NCBI GenBank assembly: GCA_964491485.1 | Contig: CAZBGV010000057.1 | Coordinates: forward strand, 1-20,236 | DNA: 20,236 nt | Reading direction: 5' to 3' | Source of the DNA: IDS-8 sp964491485 | Lineage (GTDB): Bacteria; Pseudomonadota; Gammaproteobacteria; Steroidobacterales; Woeseiaceae | Shown: positions 1 to 7,235 of the stretch, in pieces | Layout: each line of letters starts with the position of its first letter | How positions within the stretch are numbered: position 1 is the first letter of the stretch | Program-made: the position numbers and the translations under genes | Notes under the pieces: generated by a model | The model's input: only the letters and a program-made list of their open reading frames with translations | Database searches by the model: none | Told to the model about the DNA's origin: nothing

Positions 1-1192
1 CGGCCTCGAGCGCCTGCGTGTACCACGCGACGGTGCGGCCCAGCTCCGGCGCCGTCAACTGCTTGAGGAGCACGTCGTTCAGCACCGCGCGCGCCTGCCC
101 GCCGCCGCCGTTCAGCATGAGCACGAAGCCGCTCGCCGCATCGGGCAGCAGCGTCATCGCGGAATACATGCCCATCAGCGTGCCCGTGTGCGACACCGTC
201 CAGGCGCCGTCCACGTCCGCGAGGCGGAAGCCGAAGGCGTACGCATAATAATGTGTGCGGTCCCAGGCGCGCCGGCGGGCGGAGATCGGCATGGGCGTGC
301 GCGCGGCCCAGAGCTCGCGCCGCTCTGCTTCGGGCAGCCACGCGAGCTGCGCCGGCGTCGGTGCGAGCCAGTTCTGCGCCCACGCGAGCATCGCCTCCAG
401 GCTGCAGCGGATGCCGCCGGCCGCGGCCGACGTGATCGGGGGCACCACCGGCCCGTCCACGCGCACCGGCACGTTGACGCCGTTCTCTTTCACGTGCGGC
501 TGCGCCACGTTGCCGACTTCGATCGAGCGCCAGCTCCCCACGCGGCAATCGAGCGCGAGCGGCTCGAACACCTCGCGCCGCATGAGCTCCTCGTAGGCAG
601 CGCCGCCGGCCGCGGCCGCCACCTCGCCCGCGACGACGTAGAGCAGGTTGTCATAGGCGTAGCCCGAGCGGAAACCGTACGCCGGCTCGAGGTACGCGAG
701 CCCGTGGACGATGTCCGCGCGCGTGAAAGCGTTCGGCTCCGGCCACAGCATCAGGTCTCCGCCGCCTTCCGGCAGTCCGCTGTTGTGCACCAGCAGGTCG
801 CGCACCTGCATGTGCTGCGTGACCCACGGATCGTGCATGCGGAACCGTGGCAGGTGCTTGCGCACCGGGTCGTCCCAGCGAAGCTTCCCGGCCTCGACCA
901 GGCGCGCGAGCAGCGCGGCCGTCATCGCCTTGCTGTTGGAGGCGATCTTGAACAGCGTATGGCGATCGACCGGCTCGCCGCCGCCGGCGACGAGCTCGCC
1001 GGCGGTGCGCGTGTAAACCACCTTGCCGTGCTCGATCACGCCGACCGCGAGGCCGGGCACGCCGTAATGCGCGATGACGTCGTCGACGGCGCGGTCGTAC
1101 GCGGCGGTGGGTTGCGCTGGCAGAGCGGGCGCCGGCGGCGGTGCCGCACAACCCGCTACGAGCAGAAAGACTACGACGTAGGAGCCCGCCAT
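1..1192 (-). CDS. Serine hydrolase, class C beta-lactamase family lipoprotein (3' end outside window)
   Basis: The frame is open from an ATG at 1192 to the window edge, about 397 codons, so the C-terminus is missing. The N-terminus (MAGSYVVVFLLVAGC) is a short lipoprotein signal with lipobox VAGC and lipidation Cys15, so the enzyme should be membrane-anchored on the periplasmic side. The three active-site motifs of the penicillin-binding/class C beta-lactamase fold are present: S85-N-S-K88 (nucleophile and general base), Y180-D-N182, and H335-T-G337. In this family these catalyse peptide, amide, ester or beta-lactam hydrolysis; sequence alone does not settle the substrate. The gene follows lysA on the same strand. 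Its start codon and first five codons lie in the second arm of a REP doublet, and there is no Shine-Dalgarno directly upstream. A D-amino-acid-containing peptide substrate would suit the locus, but this is inference. Confidence 0.88.
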   Translation of the reverse strand, partial: MAGSYVVVFLLVAGCAAPPPAPALPAQPTAAYDRAVDDVIAHYGVPGLAVGVIEHGKVVYTRTAGELVAGGGEPVDRHTLFKIASNSKAMTAALLARLVEAGKLRWDDPVRKHLPRFRMHDPWVTQHMQVRDLLVHNSGLPEGGGDLMLWPEPNAFTRADIVHGLAYLEPAYGFRSGYAYDNLLYVVAGEVAAAAGGAAYEELMRREVFEPLALDCRVGSWRSIEVGNVAQPHVKENGVNVPVRVDGPVVPPITSAAAGGIRCSLEAMLAWAQNWLAPTPAQLAWLPEAERRELWAARTPMPISARRRAWDRTHYYAYAFGFRLADVDGAWTVSHTGTLMGMYSAMTLLPDAASGFVLMLNGGGGQARAVLNDVLLKQLTAPELGRTVAWYTQALEA

Positions 1193-1237
1193 GCGGGCGA
1201 ATGCGATCGCCGGGTCGCCCGCATGGCGGGCTCCTAC
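1178..1237. repeat. REP-like inverted doublet, copy 1
   Basis: Two perfect 23-base inverted arms (1178-1200 and 1215-1237) flank a 14-base loop. Each arm begins with GTAGGAGC and carries an internal palindrome, GCCCGC-CAT-GCGGGC. Read on the minus strand, the first arm contains the TAG stop of lysA (1236-1234) and the second arm contains the ATG of the serine hydrolase (1192). The same 23-base arms recur exactly at 12696-12755, with the same loop length. The GTAGGAGC head resembles REP families common in Xanthomonadales and Pseudomonas; a transposase of the RAYT type would be expected elsewhere in the genome. Confidence 0.9.
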
Positions 1238-2583
1238 GGGGTATCGTGCGGAGTCTCGTTCCATTGCGGGGTCATCACCTCGAGCGCGACCAGGTCCTCG
1301 AACGCCTGGCGGCGGCGGATCACGGCCCAGCGTCCGTCGTCGACCAGCACCTCCGCGGCGAGCGGCCGCGAGTTGTAGGTCGACGCCATCGACGCGCCGT
1401 AGGCGCCCGTGCCGCGGATGGCGAGCAGGTCGCCGGCCGCGCATTCCGGCAGCTCTCTCGCGCGCGCGAAGACGTCGGCGCTTTCACACACCGGTCCGAC
1501 GACATCGTAAGTCGCAGGCGGGCGCGTTGCACCGTCGACGGGCACGATGTCGTGCCAGGCGTCGTAGAGGCTCGGCCGAAGCAGGTCGTTCATGGCGGCG
1601 TCGACCACCAGCCAGCGCCGCCCGGCGCCGGGCTTCACCCGCAGCACGCGGGTGAGCAGGATCCCGGCATCGGCTACGAGCGCGCGTCCGGGCTCGAGCA
1701 CGACGCGGCCGGTGAAGCCGTGCAGCGCCCGCCGGATCTCGGCAACGTATTCGGCGGGGCTGACCGGCCGGTCGTGACCCGGCTGGTAGCACACGCCGAG
1801 GCCGCCCCCCACGTCGATGCTCGTGATGACGTGGCCGGCGGAGGCAAGCTCGCGCCAGAAGCGGCCGAGGCGCTCGAGCGCCCGGGCGAACGGCTCCAGC
1901 GAGAGGACCTGGGAGCCGATGTGCATGTGCAGCCCGTCGAGGCGGACATACGTGAGGCGCGCGGCATCGGCGAACCAGTTGCGCGCCTCGTCGAAGCTCA
2001 CGCCGAACTTGTTGTCGGCGCGGCCCGTGGAGATCTTCTCGTGCGTATGGGCGTCGACGTCCGGATTGATGCGCGCGGCGGCGCGCGCGATCACCTTGCG
2101 CTCCTTCGCGATGCGTTGCAGCGTTTCCAGCTCGTCGGCCGACTCGACGTTGAAGCGTGCGATGCCGGCGGCGAGCGCCTCCTCGATCTCGTCCTCGCGC
2201 TTGCCGACGCCGGAGAACACGATGCGCCACGCCGGCACGCCCGCGGCCAGCGCGCGCTTCAGCTCGTAGACGGAGACGATATCGGCGCCGACGCCCATCT
2301 CCGCCATGACCTTCAGGATCGCGAGATTGCTGTTCGCCTTCACCGCGTAGCAGACGAGCGCGTTCAGGCCCCACAGGCTCGAGCGCAGCGCGGTCACGCG
2401 GCGGCGGATCGTGCGCGCGGAATACACGTAGAGCGGCGTGCCGAGCTCGCGCGCCAGCGCTTCGAGCGCGACGCCGTCCAGGGCTTCGGAAGGGGATTCC
2501 GGGTCCGTGCAATCGCCGGCGGGAAAAAGCCGGCGGCCCGTGCCCTGGGGCACGGACCGCCGGGAGGGGATGTCAGAAGTCAA
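1234..2583 (-). CDS. lysA: Diaminopimelate decarboxylase LysA (start uncertain)
   Basis: PLP-dependent, fold type III enzyme that decarboxylates meso-diaminopimelate to L-lysine in the cytoplasm. Numbering from the TTG at 2583, the sequence shows the PLP lysine in YAVKAN (K82), HIGSQ (221-225), the phosphate-binding GGGLG (259-263), EPGR (297-300), CESAD (Cys366) and GAYGASMASTYNSRP (393-407), so the catalytic core is complete. The start is a problem. Family alignment by eye puts it near residue 22, about position 2517, but there is no in-frame ATG there. The only upstream in-frame starts are the TTG at 2583, which overlaps the end of the TonB gene, and a GTG at 2553 inside that gene's terminator hairpin. 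The stop TAG is formed by a REP element. Here LysA could turn DAP freed from murein peptides into lysine as well as serve biosynthesis. Confidence 0.93.
   Translation of the reverse strand: MTSDIPSRRSVPQGTGRRLFPAGDCTDPESPSEALDGVALEALARELGTPLYVYSARTIRRRVTALRSSLWGLNALVCYAVKANSNLAILKVMAEMGVGADIVSVYELKRALAAGVPAWRIVFSGVGKREDEIEEALAAGIARFNVESADELETLQRIAKERKVIARAAARINPDVDAHTHEKISTGRADNKFGVSFDEARNWFADAARLTYVRLDGLHMHIGSQVLSLEPFARALERLGRFWRELASAGHVITSIDVGGGLGVCYQPGHDRPVSPAEYVAEIRRALHGFTGRVVLEPGRALVADAGILLTRVLRVKPGAGRRWLVVDAAMNDLLRPSLYDAWHDIVPVDGATRPPATYDVVGPVCESADVFARARELPECAAGDLLAIRGTGAYGASMASTYNSRPLAAEVLVDDGRWAVIRRRQAFEDLVALEVMTPQWNETPHDTP
2524..2563 (-). terminator. Rho-independent terminator after the TonB receptor gene
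   Basis: On the minus strand, 9 bases after the TonB-receptor stop, a 16-base arm (2563-2548) pairs with 2545-2530 with a single G-U wobble across a two-base gap, and TTTTT (2528-2524) follows. This is a textbook intrinsic terminator. It lies inside the longest open version of lysA, which is odd: either lysA starts downstream with its own promoter, or translation passes through the hairpin. Confidence 0.85.
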
Positions 2584-5542
2584 CCGTCACCAAGAACTGC
2601 GCATAGCGGGGCGACTGGTAAGCCGTGCCCTCGAGGTAGTCGGGATTCTGGAAACCGATGTCGTCCTCGAACTCGTCGTCGACCTCGATCACGCGCTGCT
2701 GGTCGAGCAGGTTGTAGACGGCGAACTTGGCCCTGACGTCGAAGTTCTCGAGCTCCCTGAGGTAAGTGAGGCTCAACCCGACGTTGTACGTCCACGGCAG
2801 GCGGCCGCCGGCTCCCCGGCCGCGATGCTCATATTGGCGTTCGGACGGGCTCTCCGCCGTGCAGTTGGCGACGCAGACGAAATAGCTGTGGTAGTTCTTG
2901 TTGTCCCACGGGTCGCCCACGCCGAAGGCGTTGATGGGGCGCCCGGACAACGCGAACAGGGTGCCGCCGACCTGCCAGTTCTCGTTGAAGCCGTACGAGC
3001 CGCGCAGCTTGATCTGGTGCCGGTGGTCGTTCGGCAGCGGCCCGACGCCGCGGAAGTTCACCCAGGGGGTGTCGAAGTTTTCCGTGCGCCCGGTGTCGGA
3101 GAAGTCGGTGTCCGAATTGACCGGGCCTTCCGCGTTGCCCTCGCTGTAGCTCAGCGTGTACGAGGCATTGAACGACCACTGATCGTCCCAGGCGCGGTCG
3201 AGCACGAACTCGAGCGCCTTGTAGGTGCGCTCGGGTTTCGGGAAGCCGGCCTCCCCGATGTAGTTGCCGTCATCGTCGTACAGGCTCCATCCTGCCTTCG
3301 AGGTATCGATCGTGATGTAGCCGTCGGGCTCGCCGTCGCAGTCCGTATCGCCCCACACCGTCACCGGCTTGCCGGGGTTGGCCATCACCCAGCCGACGTA
3401 CCCGGTATCGCCGTCGCACACGATTCCGTTGGACGTGATCTCCATGTCGTCGATGGCGTTGTGCAGCTCGCGGTAGATGCCGCGCACGCCCCACGACCAG
3501 TAATCGTTGATCATGGACTGGTAGCCAAGGATGATTTCGTCCTGGTAGACCGGATCCATGTCGGCATCGACCTCGCCGCGGAGATCCCCGACCTCGCCGT
3601 TGCCCTGGTCGTCGTAGACGCGTCCGATCTGCTCACCGAGGATCGGACGCTGGTAGGTCTGGTCGTTGTACTCGAAGTCCTCCATGCCCTCGAACACGTA
3701 GAACGTGCGCACGTCGGCGAAGCCGCCGGCCTGCTTGATGTTGATCACGTTTGCCACCGGCAGGAAGTAGCGGCCGGCGTTACCGAACACCTTGCTGCGC
3801 CCGTCGCCCCGCATGTCCCAGGAGAAGCCGAGCCGCGGCGCCAGCATGTCGTCCATCTTGATGTAGCTGTCGCCGTCGGAGTTCTTGTTGTCGAAGGCGT
3901 CCCAGCGCAGCCCCGCATCGACGACCAGCGTGTCGGTAAGCTGCCAGCTGTCCTCGACATAGAACGCGGTAGCCGTCGTCTCGAATTCGCCATCGACCTC
4001 GTTGGTCCGGGTCATGACGTATGCGTTGACGCCGGCCGGAACGATACCGTCGTTGATCAGCCTCGTGCCGGGCGCCGTGTCGTTGATGAAGTACCGCAGA
4101 CGGTCTGGCCCCGCATAGTGCTGCAGGTGGTTGGAGGTATCGACCTCGTGATCGACACCGAAGCGCAGCTGGTGATCCCCGAGCGTCCACTGGAAATCCA
4201 GTCGCGCCTGCTCGCGGTTGTCCGTGCGCGAGATGACCGAGGAGCTGCTGGTGCAGCCGGGCAGACCCTTGGGTGCATCATCCCGATCGTCGTCGATGCG
4301 GTTGCAGTCGACGTCGCGTGACGAATACTGGGCGAAATTCCGCTCCGTCTCGCCATACATCGCGCGGGCCGAGAGGTTGTCGGTCAGGTAGGTGGTCCAG
4401 GTCGCCGACCAGTTCAGGCCGCCGCTGTCACCGAACTCGTACTGCTGGAACTCGCCGCGAGAGCCGCTGGCGAGGTCGAAGTCGTAGACCTTCGTGACCG
4501 CCGTGTTCTCGTCGGAGAAGGCGAGCAGCTCCAGCAGGTTGCTGTCGTTCACCTGCCAGTCGATCTTCGTGCCCCAGAATCCGTCGTCGGATTTCCCGTC
4601 GTTGATTACCGTGCCGTCATTGTTGGTGTTGATCGGCTCGTAATCCCGCAGCTCGTACATCGCGAAGAAGAACAGCTTGTCCCTGACGATCGGGCCGCCG
4701 GCATACAGGTTCAGGCTCCGCCGGTCGTACTCGTCGTGGGCCGCGATGTACTCGGCATTGCCGTCGGCGTCGTAGTGATTCTCGCCGTCGCTCTGCAGGA
4801 AGCTCGGCTCCCACAGGGCCTCGGCGCCGAACTCGAACTCGTTGGTGCCGGAACGGGTCACGGCGTTGATAACGCCGCCCGTGGTGCGGCCGAACTCCAC
4901 CGAATACCCGCCCGTCTTGACCTGGAACTCGTCGTAGAACGCATACGGGACCGACGAAAAACCGACGCGGTTGTAGAAGTCGGTGACGTTCAGGCCGTTG
5001 ATGTAGACGGCGTTCTCGGCCACCGAGGAGCCGCCGAAGGACGCTCCGTTGAACTCGCCCTTGTTCACGCCGGTCGCCAGCGTGGCCACCGACAGGAGGT
5101 CGCGGTCGACCGGCAGCCGCGCGAGCTCGACCTTGCTCAGGTTGAGCGAAGACTCCGTGGAGCTCACGTCGATGATCGGCGCCATGCGCGAGCCGACGAC
5201 CTGGATCACGTCCAGGTTGCCGGCGGTGACCATCGTCGTCTTGCCGAGGCTCACGGTGACGACGACCGGCTGCACCACGGTCTCTCCGTTGACCGTGGCT
5301 TCGAGCGTGTAACGGCCGACGGGGAGGAAGGGAAAGCGGTAGCTGCCGTCCGCGTCGGCGGTGACGGTGCGGTTGAATCCGGTCTCCGGATTCGTCACGG
5401 TGACCTCCGCTCCGGGCGCCGTCTGGCCCGCGAGCGAGCCGTCCTGCGACTGCGCAAGCGCCTGCGACGCCAGCGCGAGGCCGAATGCCGCGGCCAGTGC
5501 CACGCCGGCCGCGCGCGCGAATTGCCGTATGTTCTCGTTCAT
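2573..5542 (-). CDS. Oar-like TonB-dependent outer-membrane receptor
   Basis: 989 residues from an ATG at 5542 preceded by GGAGGGGG at good spacing; an ORF extension upstream to 6058 has no signal peptide and is rejected. Signal peptide about 1-30 (cleavage after ALA), carboxypeptidase-regulatory-like beta-sandwich about 35-105, TonB-box-like DVIQVVGSR at 111-119, plug about 120-235 containing GGVINAVTRSGTN, then a barrel ending in QFLVTVDF with the usual C-terminal Phe. Three close cysteine pairs (C413/C430, C709/C735, C890/C894) lie in likely extracellular loops, two of them in Asp-rich stretches resembling calcium-binding loops. It should carry a substrate across the outer membrane using TonB energy. 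It follows the transglutaminase gene by 32 bases, probably in one transcript, and ends in a strong terminator. Murein peptides are a candidate ligand from context only; Oar relatives also include adhesion and protein-secretion proteins. Confidence 0.93.
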   Translation of the reverse strand: MNENIRQFARAAGVALAAAFGLALASQALAQSQDGSLAGQTAPGAEVTVTNPETGFNRTVTADADGSYRFPFLPVGRYTLEATVNGETVVQPVVVTVSLGKTTMVTAGNLDVIQVVGSRMAPIIDVSSTESSLNLSKVELARLPVDRDLLSVATLATGVNKGEFNGASFGGSSVAENAVYINGLNVTDFYNRVGFSSVPYAFYDEFQVKTGGYSVEFGRTTGGVINAVTRSGTNEFEFGAEALWEPSFLQSDGENHYDADGNAEYIAAHDEYDRRSLNLYAGGPIVRDKLFFFAMYELRDYEPINTNNDGTVINDGKSDDGFWGTKIDWQVNDSNLLELLAFSDENTAVTKVYDFDLASGSRGEFQQYEFGDSGGLNWSATWTTYLTDNLSARAMYGETERNFAQYSSRDVDCNRIDDDRDDAPKGLPGCTSSSSVISRTDNREQARLDFQWTLGDHQLRFGVDHEVDTSNHLQHYAGPDRLRYFINDTAPGTRLINDGIVPAGVNAYVMTRTNEVDGEFETTATAFYVEDSWQLTDTLVVDAGLRWDAFDNKNSDGDSYIKMDDMLAPRLGFSWDMRGDGRSKVFGNAGRYFLPVANVINIKQAGGFADVRTFYVFEGMEDFEYNDQTYQRPILGEQIGRVYDDQGNGEVGDLRGEVDADMDPVYQDEIILGYQSMINDYWSWGVRGIYRELHNAIDDMEITSNGIVCDGDTGYVGWVMANPGKPVTVWGDTDCDGEPDGYITIDTSKAGWSLYDDDGNYIGEAGFPKPERTYKALEFVLDRAWDDQWSFNASYTLSYSEGNAEGPVNSDTDFSDTGRTENFDTPWVNFRGVGPLPNDHRHQIKLRGSYGFNENWQVGGTLFALSGRPINAFGVGDPWDNKNYHSYFVCVANCTAESPSERQYEHRGRGAGGRLPWTYNVGLSLTYLRELENFDVRAKFAVYNLLDQQRVIEVDDEFEDDIGFQNPDYLEGTAYQSPRYAQFLVTVDF

Positions 5543-5574
5543 GTTCCCCCTCCGGGAGTTCTCAGGTTTTCTTG

Positions 5575-7086
5575 TCACGTCGTACGAGGATCTTTCGCCG
5601 CCGGCAGGATCTTCGCGTCGAACGAATAATCCCACTGGTCGAAATACAGGTTGCCGCCGTCCCACTCGACCTCGCCGCGTTGTGAATCGACGGTCTCGGA
5701 ACGGAAGTGCTGTTTTACGGGCTCGAAAGGGCGCCCCCAGTCGTCGTTGAAGGCGATGCGGTAGCCGTCGAGCCCGCCGAGATAGAACCATTCGATTTCC
5801 GGTGCTTCCTCGAAGCGCCCGAATGTCACGTCCATCGGCACCCAGCCGTACGGCTCGAGGTACAGCTGGCCCCAGTCGTGCAGGTTCCAGTACTCGCCCT
5901 CGGAAAACACCATCCCGGACTGCCAGCGCGCCGGAATGCCGTTCATGCGCAGGAGAGTAATGACCAGCAGCGTCTGCTGGCCGCAGTCCGCGTGACCGGC
6001 GTGCAGCGCGTAATCGCTGATGTTGGCGATGGTGGAATACTCGCGCGCGCCCGCCCACGGAATTTCATCGACCGCGGAGAAGAGCTTCTGCGCGATGCGC
6101 CACGGATTCGTCTCGTCGCCGACGATCTGGCGCGAAAAGAGCCGCAGCGCTTCGTTGAAAACGACGTGCGGAGCGCGCTCCGCGACGAACGGCGCGAGGT
6201 CCGGCGTGATCTCCGGGCGGTGCGCTTCCTCGGGATCGATCGCGTAATAGCGGGCGTAGATCGTGAGCTCGTAGCTGATCGCGAACTCCGTGGGCTTGCC
6301 CGCTTCGGCAGTGCGCTCGAGGTAGACGGTGCGCTGCAGCGCCGATGCGGGCGCCACGCTGTGCGCCGACGGCGTCGTCGCGAGCAGCCGGATGTCTTCC
6401 TGCCGGTCCGGCAGCGCGCGCGGGAACGGGATCCACGCGCGCAGCGTCTCGCCGGCCGGCACGGCGTCCGCGTCCACGGTGAGCGTCTGCGTGACCTGCA
6501 CGCGCCGCGGCAGCACGCTCGCGTGCTCGGCCCGCAGCGCCGCTTCGCGCACCGCGCGATGGCGATCGTTCGGGGTCTCCATCGGCCCGTCGCGGAACGG
6601 CGTCTGCTCCGCGCGCCGCGCGCGTGCCTCGGCGCTCAGCCGGAACAGGTTGGACGGCGAGCGGTTGAAGTAGAGCACGCGCCCGTCGATGATCTGGCGC
6701 TCGAAGAGACCGGCGGCGTCCCAGCGGGCGAACTCGGCGTCGGTGAGATCGGGAATCTGCCGCTCGAGCTTCGCCTTGACGTCTTCGGCGGTGAGCGTGA
6801 AGTCGAGCAGGATGCGGCGCATGCGCTCGCGCTGGAAGAGCAGCGCGTCGCGGGCGGCGTCGGAGAGCCCCGGCGCGGCCAGCCGCTGCGCGATGGCCGC
6901 CTCGGCGGTCCGGAACTGGCCGGCGTCGATGCCGGCGACGATGCGGGGGAGGGCGTCGCCGCCGGCATCGGTGGCGCCGGCCAGCACGGGCGTGCTCGAA
7001 AGAGCGGTGATCAGGAGGAGTGCCACGGCGGCGCTGCGCCGGCCCGGCGCTCGTCCCCGCCGTAGAGCTGCCGATCGCGTGAACAC
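5575..7086 (-). CDS. Exported transglutaminase-like cysteine protein
   Basis: 503 residues from a GTG at 7086 with an AGGA motif upstream. A Sec signal peptide covers roughly residues 1-37 (arginine-rich start, hydrophobic AVALLLITALSS, cleavage near VLA), so the protein acts in the periplasm. Residues 45-190 are a mainly helical region I do not recognise, and 195-285 look like a beta-rich domain. The transglutaminase core shows the Cys-His-Asp triad: C368 in GHADCGQQ, H403 in NLHDWGQLYL and D419 in VPMDVTFG. Many bacterial members are peptidases or amidases rather than cross-linkers. It is the first gene of the leftward unit, 32 bases before the TonB receptor, under a good sigma-70-like promoter. 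A role in trimming imported peptides fits the locus but is inferred. Confidence 0.88.
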   Translation of the reverse strand: MFTRSAALRRGRAPGRRSAAVALLLITALSSTPVLAGATDAGGDALPRIVAGIDAGQFRTAEAAIAQRLAAPGLSDAARDALLFQRERMRRILLDFTLTAEDVKAKLERQIPDLTDAEFARWDAAGLFERQIIDGRVLYFNRSPSNLFRLSAEARARRAEQTPFRDGPMETPNDRHRAVREAALRAEHASVLPRRVQVTQTLTVDADAVPAGETLRAWIPFPRALPDRQEDIRLLATTPSAHSVAPASALQRTVYLERTAEAGKPTEFAISYELTIYARYYAIDPEEAHRPEITPDLAPFVAERAPHVVFNEALRLFSRQIVGDETNPWRIAQKLFSAVDEIPWAGAREYSTIANISDYALHAGHADCGQQTLLVITLLRMNGIPARWQSGMVFSEGEYWNLHDWGQLYLEPYGWVPMDVTFGRFEEAPEIEWFYLGGLDGYRIAFNDDWGRPFEPVKQHFRSETVDSQRGEVEWDGGNLYFDQWDYSFDAKILPAAKDPRTT

Positions 7087-7119
7087 ATCCGGGTCCTGAA
7101 AAGGAGCTCGATGCCGGCC

Positions 7120-7148
7120 TGTTTAGCAGGTTTGCAAGAGGCCGTCAA
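7120..7148 (-). promoter_or_regulatory. Sigma-70-like promoter for the transglutaminase-TonB receptor unit
   Basis: On the minus strand, TTGACG (7148-7143) is separated by exactly 17 bases from TAAACA (7125-7120), 33 bases before the GTG at 7086. The -35 matches consensus at 5 of 6 positions. It overlaps a candidate plus-strand promoter, so expression of the two arms may be linked. Confidence 0.5.
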
Positions 7149-7159
7149 TAGTTTATGCT
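7132..7159 (+). promoter_or_regulatory. Candidate promoter for the DUF819-peptidase-epimerase operon
   Basis: TTGCAA (7132-7137) and TATGCT (7154-7159) are 16 bases apart, each matching consensus at 4 of 6 positions, 76 bases before the ATG at 7236. A second AT-rich hexamer, TATATT (7183-7188), is an alternative -10 with no clear -35. The 149-base gap is the only sizeable non-coding region in the left half and is the obvious place for an operator. Confidence 0.35.
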
Positions 7160-7235
7160 TCCCGCAATCACAACAGGAATCATATATTCTGCGGCGCCGG
7201 CAGCGGCGCGTCTCCCGCGCCAGGAAAGGGGATGA

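Noticed and set aside
1171..1224. 17-codon mini-ORF inside REP copy 1 as a separate gene
   Set aside because: It is wholly determined by REP sequence and overlaps the hydrolase start; it is kept only as a possible coupling element.
1234..2583. C-terminal half of an aspartate kinase-LysA fusion, as known in Xanthomonadales
   Set aside because: The sequence resembles stand-alone LysA proteins of the Pseudomonas type, and the upstream DNA is the TonB receptor with no kinase remnant.
5543..6058. N-terminal extension of the TonB receptor frame
   Set aside because: It overlaps the transglutaminase gene and contains a stretch antisense in character; the ATG at 5542 has a signal peptide and strong ribosome site.
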